64,000 nt of DNA. Source: an uncultured Alphaproteobacteria bacterium (GTDB lineage Bacteria; Pseudomonadota; Alphaproteobacteria; HIMB59; GCA-002718135). A program made the translations under genes and the position numbers. Positions 57,989 to 64,000 of the stretch are shown here, one piece after another. Within the stretch, counting starts at the first letter, position 1. Every line of letters begins with the position of its first letter. Where the stretch lies: assembly GCA_902597795.1 (NCBI GenBank), contig CACJZA010000003.1, positions 1 through 64,000 on the forward strand. Direction: 5' to 3'. The notes beneath the pieces were generated by a model. The model made no database searches and was not told the origin of the DNA. It saw only the letters and a list, made by a program, of their open reading frames with translations.

Positions 57989-58738
57989 TTGAGTAAAAAT
58001 CTAAAAATAAGACTTGATCAGCTTTTAATGGATAGAAACTTAGCTGATAGTAAGACAAAAGCCCAATCTATGATTATGGCTGGCCAAGTTTATGTAAACG
58101 ATAAAATTATTACCAAAAGTGGTAACAGTTTTAATGAAAACTCAAAAATAAAAATTAAACAACTTCATCCTCCATGGGTATCAAGAGGTGCATTCAAATT
58201 ACTGAAAGCGATTGAACATTTTAAGATTGATATTGAAAATAAAATTTGTCTAGATATCGGTTCATCAACTGGTGGTTTCACAGAAGTTCTTTTAAAAAAA
58301 AATGCTAAAAAAATATATTCTATTGATGTTGGTACAAATCAACTTCATGAAAAATTAAAAAAAGAAAAAAAAATTATTAGTATAGAAAATTTCAACGCTA
58401 AATATTTAGATAACTCAATAATTCATGAAAAAATTAATTTGGTAGTCTGTGATGTTAGTTTCATTAGTCTAACAAAGGTTATAGAACCTAGCTTGAAGCT
58501 TTTATCAAGTAAAGCTGAGATTATTTCACTAATTAAGCCGCAATTTGAAACTAATAAAATAAATTTGAAAAAAGGTATTGTGAAAGATCCATTGATTCAT
58601 GAACAAGTATGTAATGATATATCTAATTGGTTTAAAAAAACAATTAAGGCTGAAGTTGTAGGTTTAGTCGAAAGTCCAATAACAGGACCAAAAGGAAATA
58701 AAGAATTTTTGATTTATAGTATTTTAAAGAAATCTTAA
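57989..58738 (+). CDS. tlyA: TlyA-family rRNA methyltransferase
   Basis: The 249-residue protein starts at a TTG 9 bases after xseB. It has an N-terminal S4 RNA-binding domain ([29 protein letters not shown], in pieces). A SAM-binding FtsJ-like domain follows: [45 protein letters not shown] and LIKPQFE (K-D-K-E tetrad partners). The family 2'-O-methylates cytidines in 16S and 23S rRNA in some bacteria, and older annotations call it hemolysin A. The 3' end overlaps the convergent aroC by 15 bases. Confidence 0.92.
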   Translation: MSKNLKIRLDQLLMDRNLADSKTKAQSMIMAGQVYVNDKIITKSGNSFNENSKIKIKQLHPPWVSRGAFKLLKAIEHFKIDIENKICLDIGSSTGGFTEVLLKKNAKKIYSIDVGTNQLHEKLKKEKKIISIENFNAKYLDNSIIHEKINLVVCDVSFISLTKVIEPSLKLLSSKAEIISLIKPQFETNKINLKKGIVKDPLIHEQVCNDISNWFKKTIKAEVVGLVESPITGPKGNKEFLIYSILKKS

Positions 58739-59794
58739 ACAATGATCAGCTATAGTTGTGGCAACCATTGCTTCACCAACAGGAACAGCTCTTATACCAA
58801 CACATGGATCATGACGACCTTTAGTAGATATTGTTGTTTCTTTTAATTTTGTATTAATTGTTTTTTTTGGCGATAATATTGAGCTTGTAGGTTTTACTAC
58901 AAATCTAGTAATTAATTCTTGGCCCGTTGTAATACCCCCAAGAACTCCACCATTATTATTTGAAAGAAATAAAGGTTTTTTATTTTTTATTCTCATTTCA
59001 TCAACATTAGAAATTCCAGTTTCATAAACACTGCTAAATCCATTTCCCATTTCTACTCCCTTAACAGCATTAATAGACATCAATGCCTTAGCAATATCAG
59101 AGTCTATTTTTTCATAAATAGGCTCTCCTAATCCAGCTGGCAAACCTTTCACTCTAATTTCAATTATTGCTCCTAAAGAGGAACCAGATTTTCTTGCAGT
59201 TTGTATTTCGTTTTCCCATATTTTAATAATTTCTTTATCAGGACTCCAAAAATTATTTTTTGGAATAAAATTATTATTCCAATTATCATAATTAATTTTA
59301 TGATTACCTATTTGAATTAATGCACCTGTTATTACAACTTGATTTTTAATTTTATTTTTTATGATTTTTCTTGCTATTGCCCCTGCTGCTACTCTCATTG
59401 CAGTTTCTCTAGCACTAGATCTACCTCCACCCCTATAATCTCTTATGCCATATTTTTTCCAATATGTATAATCTGCATGACCTGGTCTAAATTTACTTTT
59501 GATATCACCATAATCTTTTGATCTCTGATCTTGATTGTAGATAATTAGAGAAATAGGATGACCTGTTGTTTTTCCCTCAAAAGTTCCAGATAGTATTTCA
59601 ACTTTATCTTCTTCTTTTCTTTGAGTTGTAAATTTTGACTGACCAGGTTTTCTTTTATCTAAATAGGGTTGAATATCTTTTTCAGTTAAATTTATGTTTG
59701 ATGGAACTCCATCGACAACACAACCAATAGCTTTGCCATGGCTTTCTCCCCATGTGGTAAAGTTAAAGATTTTTCCTATTGAATTAGAAGTCAT
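58724..59794 (-). CDS. aroC: Chorismate synthase
   Basis: The 356-residue enzyme has the FMN/substrate blocks [20 protein letters not shown], the [14 protein letters not shown] and [19 protein letters not shown] motifs, and the end [18 protein letters not shown]. It removes phosphate from EPSP to make chorismate, the last common step to aromatic amino acids, and needs reduced FMN. It is cytosolic. The start overlaps the fabI stop by 4 bases, so fabI and aroC form a two-gene operon on this strand. Confidence 0.98.
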   Translation of the reverse strand: MTSNSIGKIFNFTTWGESHGKAIGCVVDGVPSNINLTEKDIQPYLDKRKPGQSKFTTQRKEEDKVEILSGTFEGKTTGHPISLIIYNQDQRSKDYGDIKSKFRPGHADYTYWKKYGIRDYRGGGRSSARETAMRVAAGAIARKIIKNKIKNQVVITGALIQIGNHKINYDNWNNNFIPKNNFWSPDKEIIKIWENEIQTARKSGSSLGAIIEIRVKGLPAGLGEPIYEKIDSDIAKALMSINAVKGVEMGNGFSSVYETGISNVDEMRIKNKKPLFLSNNNGGVLGGITTGQELITRFVVKPTSSILSPKKTINTKLKETTISTKGRHDPCVGIRAVPVGEAMVATTIADHCLRFL

Positions 59795-60612
59795 TTTTTA
59801 GAATTTGTAAATTCACCTAATAATTCTGAAACACTTTCACTCTCATCAACTGCAACCATTCCTACAGTATGATAGCCACAATCGACATGTTGTATCTCAC
59901 CAGTAACAGCGCTCCCAAGATTACTTAAGAGATACAAAGCAGAATTTCCAACATCTTGCTGATTTACATTTCTTTTTAGTGGAGCATTAAGCTCGTTCCA
60001 TTTTAGAATAAATCTAAAATCACCTATTCCTGATGCTGCCAAAGTTTTAATTGGCCCAGCACTAATAGCATTAACTCTTATATTTTTTTCTCCCAAATCA
60101 ACTGCTAAATATCTTACACTTGCCTCTAAAGCTGCTTTTGCAACTCCCATAACATTATAATGAGGCATAACTTGTTCTGATCCATAATATGTTAAAGTTA
60201 AAATTGATCCACCATTATTCATTAAAGGTTCTGCTAACCTACAAGCCTCTGTAAAAGAATAACATGATATATGCATAGTTTGTTTAAAATTATCAGAAGA
60301 TGTATTGTAATATTTACCTCTTAATTCATCTTTGTTGGAAAAACCAATTCCATGAACAAGAAAATCTAATTCACCCCATTTATTTTTAAGTGTTTCAAAA
60401 ACGTTATTCATACTTTGTGAGTCTGAAACATCACAAGGAATTATAGTGTTAGACCCTATTTCTTCTGCAAGTGGTTGAACTCTTTTTTTAAGAGCTTCTC
60501 CTTGATAAGTAAGTGCAATTTCTGCTCCCTGTTCTGCTAATTTTTTCGCAATACCCCAAGCAATAGATCTGTCATTTGCCACTCCCATAATCAGACCTTT
60601 TTTATTTTGCAT
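59791..60612 (-). CDS. fabI: Enoyl-[acyl-carrier-protein] reductase FabI
   Basis: I place the start at [16 protein letters not shown], the usual FabI N-terminus. A longer frame extends 50 residues upstream, but that part is unconserved and runs into the divergent pdxH gene; another Met lies 6 bases before my start. The 273-residue SDR protein has [14 protein letters not shown] (NADH loop), [11 protein letters not shown] and the catalytic Tyr152-x6-Lys159 in HYNVMGVAK. It ends with [18 protein letters not shown] and a Gly/Val/Asp tail. It performs the last reduction in fatty-acid elongation and is the triclosan target type. Confidence 0.95.
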   Translation of the reverse strand: MQNKKGLIMGVANDRSIAWGIAKKLAEQGAEIALTYQGEALKKRVQPLAEEIGSNTIIPCDVSDSQSMNNVFETLKNKWGELDFLVHGIGFSNKDELRGKYYNTSSDNFKQTMHISCYSFTEACRLAEPLMNNGGSILTLTYYGSEQVMPHYNVMGVAKAALEASVRYLAVDLGEKNIRVNAISAGPIKTLAASGIGDFRFILKWNELNAPLKRNVNQQDVGNSALYLLSNLGSAVTGEIQHVDCGYHTVGMVAVDESESVSELLGEFTNSKK

Positions 60613-60686
60613 CAACATATTGTAAATCAGTGTTTTTTTATAAATATAGATATATATACTTATAAAATAATATTCATATCTATAAT

Positions 60687-61292
60687 ATGCAATCAAATCA
60701 AAAATTAATAAATTCTGATAAAAAACCAATTGAACTTTTTCAAGAATGGTTTGAAGAGGCAAAGAAAAATGAAATCAATGATCCAAATGCTATGAACCTT
60801 GCTACTATATCTTCTGATGGCAAACCCAGCTCGCGAATTGTTTTACTTAAATCATATGATGATAAAGGGTTTGTTTTTTACACAAATTCAAATAGCAAAA
60901 AAGGTAGAGCAATTAAAAACAACGATAGTGTAGCTTTAAATTTTCATTGGAAAACACTTCAAAGACAAATAAGAATAGAGGGCAATGTTTCACAAATTTC
61001 AAACGCTGAAGCTGATGAATATTATAATTCAAGGCCGCTAGGAAGTAGAATAGGAGCTTGGGCTTCATTACAGTCAGAAGAATTAGATGATAGATCGACA
61101 TTAACTAAAAGAGTAGAAGAGTTTGAAAAAAAATTTTCAGATAATGATGTACCAAGACCTTCACATTGGAATGGTTACTTAGTAGCACCTATGTTAATTG
61201 AATTTTGGCAAGATATGCCATTTAGATTGCATGACAGACTTGAATTCCGTATGGAAAATGATGGTTGGGTTACAAGAAAATTATATCCTTAA
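60687..61292 (+). CDS. pdxH: Pyridoxamine 5'-phosphate oxidase
   Basis: The 201-residue FMN enzyme has the N-terminal PIELFQEWFEEAKKNEINDPNAM, then GKPSSRIVLLKSYDDKGFVFYTN, SKKGRAIKNN, NFHWKTLQRQIRIEG, SRPLGSRIGAWASLQS (reads NSRPLGSRIGAWAS) and the C-terminal FRLHDRLEFR with the PLP/FMN-binding Arg-His. It makes PLP, needed by ArgD and other aminotransferases. It is divergent from fabI across a 74-base AT-rich gap. Its stop overlaps the convergent nucleotidyltransferase gene by 4 bases. Confidence 0.97.
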   Translation: MQSNQKLINSDKKPIELFQEWFEEAKKNEINDPNAMNLATISSDGKPSSRIVLLKSYDDKGFVFYTNSNSKKGRAIKNNDSVALNFHWKTLQRQIRIEGNVSQISNAEADEYYNSRPLGSRIGAWASLQSEELDDRSTLTKRVEEFEKKFSDNDVPRPSHWNGYLVAPMLIEFWQDMPFRLHDRLEFRMENDGWVTRKLYP

Positions 61293-61723
61293 TTATCTTC
61301 CTTCCATTTTTGTAAAATCCATGAACTAGAATTTGATTTATTGTCACCACCTATACCCCAAAGTAACTGTATATTGTTTTTTTCACAGAATATTGATTCT
61401 GGTGTTGTACTATTATTTCTATCACCTCCATTTGCAAATTTAATAATTGATTTTGGATATTTATTTTTTACTTTTTTAAGACCATCGATGCACGTCTTAT
61501 CTCCGTCATCAAATTCTATAACATCAATAACATTTTTTAACTCATTCATAATTATAGTTCTTTCAATAAAAGGAAGAAATTCCTTACCCTTCTTTTTTTG
61601 AAGCCATAAATCAGAATTTAGCAAAACTACAACTTCACCATGATTAGCAGCTTCTTTAATTAATTTTATATGACCACTGTGAATTGGGTCAAAACCTCCA
61701 CTGACAACAACTATTTCACGCAT
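61289..61723 (-). CDS. Cytidylyltransferase-like nucleotidyltransferase, substrate unknown
   Basis: The 144-residue protein has the class signature SGGFDPIHSGHIKLIKEA, with H15-x-x-H18 as the nucleotide-binding HxGH pair, LLNSDLWLQKKKGKEFLP, and ERTIIMNELKNV for the middle helix. The usual late I-S-S-T-x-I/R motif is only partly kept (SNSSSWILQKW). It resembles RfaE domain II and glycerol-3-phosphate cytidylyltransferase. It would attach a nucleotide to a small phosphate substrate, possibly for surface carbohydrate. It overlaps the pyrE stop by 8 bases, so translation is coupled to pyrE. Confidence 0.82.
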   Translation of the reverse strand: MREIVVVSGGFDPIHSGHIKLIKEAANHGEVVVLLNSDLWLQKKKGKEFLPFIERTIIMNELKNVIDVIEFDDGDKTCIDGLKKVKNKYPKSIIKFANGGDRNNSTTPESIFCEKNNIQLLWGIGGDNKSNSSSWILQKWKEDN

Positions 61724-62351
61724 ACTTGCTTCTCCATTTTTCTGGATCTTCTAAAAATTCTTTTAAGTTTGAAACCTTATCTTCAGAATATATTTTTTCA
61801 CTTTCAATATAATTTATTACATCTTTCCATGTACACAGTGAGTGCATATTTACATTTAATTTAAATAATTCTGATTCATTGAAATTAAAAATATCATAAT
61901 AAAATATTACAAATATATCTTTAACTTTTAATCCAGCTTCACGCATTGCGTTAATAAAAATTATTTTACTACCTCCATCGGTAGCTAGATCTTCAACTAA
62001 AAGAGCTTTTTGATTTTTTTCAAATTCACCTTCAATTTGTTTGTTTTTTCCAAAACCCTTTGTTTTTTTTCTAATATAAATCATTTTTTTATCTAATTTT
62101 TGAGAAATAAAAGCAGCATAGGGAATTCCAGCGGTCTCTCCACCAGCAATAATTTCTGTCTCAATATTATTTTTAGTTAAATAATCTATGGCTTTATCAA
62201 TTATAAAATTTCTTTCTTTTGTAAAAGAAATAATTTTTCTACAGTCAACATAAACAGGACTAGCCAAGCCTGATGTAAGAGTAAAATATTCATCAAATGA
62301 AAAATTAATGGACTTTATATCTACTAATATTTTAGCTATCTCTTTAGACAT
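61716..62351 (-). CDS. pyrE: Orotate phosphoribosyltransferase
   Basis: The 211-residue enzyme has the FTLTSGLASPVYVDCRKII start of the family. Further on are AGGETAGIPYAAFISQ (phosphate contact), IRKKTKGFGKNKQIEG (flexible catalytic loop) and the PRPP loop KALLVEDLATDGGSK. It makes orotidine monophosphate in pyrimidine synthesis. The PRPP motif and the KGFGKNKQIEGEF loop exclude other phosphoribosyltransferases. It is followed by the nucleotidyltransferase gene with an 8-base overlap and preceded (5 bases) by the universal stress protein gene. Confidence 0.95.
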   Translation of the reverse strand: MSKEIAKILVDIKSINFSFDEYFTLTSGLASPVYVDCRKIISFTKERNFIIDKAIDYLTKNNIETEIIAGGETAGIPYAAFISQKLDKKMIYIRKKTKGFGKNKQIEGEFEKNQKALLVEDLATDGGSKIIFINAMREAGLKVKDIFVIFYYDIFNFNESELFKLNVNMHSLCTWKDVINYIESEKIYSEDKVSNLKEFLEDPEKWRSKYA

Positions 62352-62356
62352 TTTTT

Positions 62357-62830
62357 TTAAGTTATTTGCGCAATATGTTCAAATGATAAATTTCCAGGGA
62401 CAATCATTATTGGTATTCTTAGGTTTGTTATTTCATTACTCACCAGAGAAGTTATTATTGGACCAGGGTTTTTACTATTTGGATCAGTATTGGCAGCTAA
62501 AACAAGAACATTAATATTTTTTTCCTCATCTAATAATTGTTTTAATTCAGATATAGTATCCCCCTCTCTTAAAGAGAGAGCAGGATAGTCGCCTGTTCTT
62601 TCTTGGACAAATGAGGCAGCTTTTTTAAGAATTGTTTCTGCTTCTTCTCTAGCTTCCTCTTTCATAATGTCTGTAACACCCTTGGTAGTTAGAACATCCA
62701 AAGGCTCTATGAATGTTGCAATTATAATTTTTCTTCCCGTTTTTTTTGATCTTGCACAAGCATATTCAAGAGCTGTATTCATTTCTTCTGAATTATCTGC
62801 GACAACTAGAATATATCTATCATCACTCAT
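62357..62830 (-). CDS. Universal stress protein (UspA family)
   Basis: The 157-residue protein shows a single Usp domain: YILVVADNSEEMNTALEYAC at the start, a central LREGDTISELKQLL, the NVLVLAANTDPNSKNPGP strand-loop and a last strand IPIMIVPGNLS. The usual G-x2-G-x9-G-S ATP motif is not clear, so it may be a non-ATP-binding form. It overlaps the TIGR02186 gene by 4 bases, an association also found elsewhere in alphaproteobacteria, and precedes pyrE. Confidence 0.85.
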   Translation of the reverse strand: MSDDRYILVVADNSEEMNTALEYACARSKKTGRKIIIATFIEPLDVLTTKGVTDIMKEEAREEAETILKKAASFVQERTGDYPALSLREGDTISELKQLLDEEKNINVLVLAANTDPNSKNPGPIITSLVSNEITNLRIPIMIVPGNLSFEHIAQIT

Positions 62831-63591
62831 TTACTTCTCCTAAATAAAGCAGCAGCAATAAAACCTGAAAATATTGAAAAGATAATTACAAAAACTCCGT
62901 ATGTAGCTGCATTTTCATTAGCAAAGTCAAATATTTGACTTCCTATACCAGTTTTTTTTATAACTATATTTTTCTGATCAGTACTCATAATTGTATTATT
63001 TCTTATATAGTAAATATCAACATTATAAATCCCTGGTATTGTATTTGTTGGAAAAAAAACGCTAGTTTGAAACAATTTATCTTTGACCTTTTTCATTTCA
63101 AAACTTTTATAAAATGATTGTTCTTTTTTTATTCTAACAAAATTTTCATTCCAATTTTTTTGGTCATTTTTGAAAATAAAATTTTGATTAAAAGTCTTAT
63201 TATTCAAAATTTTTTCAAAACTTAGATCTTCATTAATTAATATCGATTCAGGCAAGATTTCGTTAATTTCTTTTGAGGAGGATAAAAAGAATAAAGATGG
63301 AATGTTACTATAGGTAACGTATTGATTATTTATCCATATTCCAAAATACCTCTCTTTTTTTTGTATTCTCATTTTTGATGGCGGTCCTTTTATTGTCAAA
63401 AGTGTCTCATGATCATCTTTTAGTAATCCAAAAATAATAATTTCTTTTCCATTAAAATCTGTTTTTAATTCAATACTATCCTCAGATAAGTCAAAGTAAA
63501 TTTCTTCAGCATTAAGAAAGTTACAAAAAAAAATTATAGTAAATAAAATTAATAGATTAAAAGAAAATTTTATATATAAATTTTTAATCAT
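62827..63591 (-). CDS. TIGR02186 family membrane-anchored protein
   Basis: The 254-residue protein has an N-terminal signal or anchor (about 9-28), a beta-rich periplasmic domain and a C-terminal transmembrane helix (about 230-248) with a short basic tail (FRRSK). It includes EIIIFGLLKDDHETLLTIKGPPSKMRIQKKERYFGIWIN (in pieces) and a long S/T-rich strand region. The pattern fits the alphaproteobacterial transmembrane family TIGR02186/PF09608. The function is unknown. It is translationally coupled to the Usp gene, and its start overlaps the upstream membrane-protein gene by 8 bases. Confidence 0.82.
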   Translation of the reverse strand: MIKNLYIKFSFNLLILFTIIFFCNFLNAEEIYFDLSEDSIELKTDFNGKEIIIFGLLKDDHETLLTIKGPPSKMRIQKKERYFGIWINNQYVTYSNIPSLFFLSSSKEINEILPESILINEDLSFEKILNNKTFNQNFIFKNDQKNWNENFVRIKKEQSFYKSFEMKKVKDKLFQTSVFFPTNTIPGIYNVDIYYIRNNTIMSTDQKNIVIKKTGIGSQIFDFANENAATYGVFVIIFSIFSGFIAAALFRRSK

Positions 63592-63991
63592 CTTTTTTTG
63601 TCACTTCTAAAATATAAAATTCTAAATAAAATCCAATTAATGCAAAAATTGATACTAATAAAAAAGATGCTTTCTCAATCAATATATCAACCACTAATAT
63701 ATCTTTTTGCATAAGCATATAAATTGGAATTACGGTGGATAAAATAATAATACTTAGTTTTGCAAATGAATCATTAAATAATATGTCTCTAAATATTTTA
63801 TTAAGATCTTTTTTAATAAATACTCTGAAATTTGACCAAATATAAATTTTGTTAAATGAATTTATAACAATTATTAGAATTAAAAAATATTCAATATTCT
63901 CCAGATTAAAATCAATAGTTGTAAAAATAAAATATATGAAGAGACAAAGTACGATCAAAAAATTAATTGAAAAATTAAATATTGATATCAT
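63584..63991 (-). CDS. Hypothetical polytopic membrane protein at the window edge
   Basis: The 135-residue protein has about four hydrophobic helices (near 7-28, 33-50, 76-94 and 104-128) and a basic cytosolic loop between the second and third (FRVFIKKDLNK). I recognise no family. In other alphaproteobacteria a TauE/SafE permease sits at this place upstream of TIGR02186, but this is shorter and does not look like one. The ATG used lies 9 bases from the window edge, so the real start could lie beyond it. It overlaps the TIGR02186 start by 8 bases. Confidence 0.6.
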   Translation of the reverse strand: MISIFNFSINFLIVLCLFIYFIFTTIDFNLENIEYFLILIIVINSFNKIYIWSNFRVFIKKDLNKIFRDILFNDSFAKLSIIILSTVIPIYMLMQKDILVVDILIEKASFLLVSIFALIGFYLEFYILEVTKKDD

Positions 63992-64000
63992 ATCATTACC

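Noticed and set aside
60681-60686. Perfect TATAAT directly before the pdxH ATG
   Set aside because: Transcription would start inside the coding region, after the only suitable ATG; in such AT-rich DNA the hexamer is probably chance.
60613-60762. A 50-residue N-terminal extension of FabI in the same frame
   Set aside because: It is Tyr/Ile-rich low-complexity sequence overlapping pdxH on the other strand, and family members begin at M-x-x-K-x-G-L-I-M-G.

Overview
This 64 kb window is AT-rich chromosome from what looks like a streamlined marine alphaproteobacterium of the SAR11/HIMB59/AEGEAN-169 kind. I infer the exact clade only from style. Codons are strongly A/T-biased and proteins are rich in Lys, Asn and Ile. 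Genes abut or overlap by 1-29 bases, and no gap exceeds about 140 bases. Alphaproteobacterial marker families and gene orders are present: TrcR/DUF1013, DUF1192, a DUF6476-like gene beside rluD and rpoH, TIGR02186, hisZ-purA, and zapA-fau-TIGR00282-yebC. I found no rRNA, tRNA, CRISPR array, insertion sequence or prophage.

Layout. 0-10 kb: the 3' end of groEL, a secreted glutathione peroxidase, MscS and AI-2E-family membrane proteins, recX, an orphan ABC-2 permease, argD-argF, a lipoprotein, trkH, apaG and an OmpA-like lipoprotein. 10.6-28.4 kb: a one-carbon region. It holds a DmdA/GcvT-like protein, a dimethylglycine-dehydrogenase-like flavoprotein followed by etfB, etfA and ETF:quinone oxidoreductase, and, on the other strand, a MetF-like gene, fhs and soxBDAG. 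Together these can strip N-methyl groups (dimethylglycine to sarcosine to glycine), feed electrons to quinone through ETF, and turn folate-bound C1 units into formate plus ATP. 28.4-34.8 kb: trhO, rpmG, then photolyase, FAD amine oxidase, DUF1365, CFA synthase-like and DUF2878 genes, a set known in other Proteobacteria as a light or singlet-oxygen response module. 34.8-40.6 kb: trcR, DUF1192, rpmE, suhB, efp, an unknown ORF, gap and tkt. 40.7-57 kb: coiled-coil ORF-zapA-fau-ymdB-like-yebC, a small putative nuclease, tolQRAB-pal-cpoB, tilS, ftsH, glmM, hisZ, purA, then rpoH and rluD on the other strand. 57-64 kb: DUF6476-like gene, xseB, tlyA, aroC, fabI, pdxH, a nucleotidyltransferase, pyrE, a universal stress protein, TIGR02186 and a membrane protein at the edge.

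Most of the window is ordinary core genome. The best leads are: (1) a 97-residue protein between yebC and tolQ, where many alphaproteobacteria carry ruvCAB, whose Glu/Ser/Asp/Glu-x-Lys pattern resembles archaeal Hjc Holliday-junction resolvases; (2) a 443-residue DmdA-like protein of unknown substrate with a palindromic candidate operator upstream; and (3) the coupling of that protein to a divergent MetF and fhs. All functional calls come from reading the sequence by eye; no database search was run.
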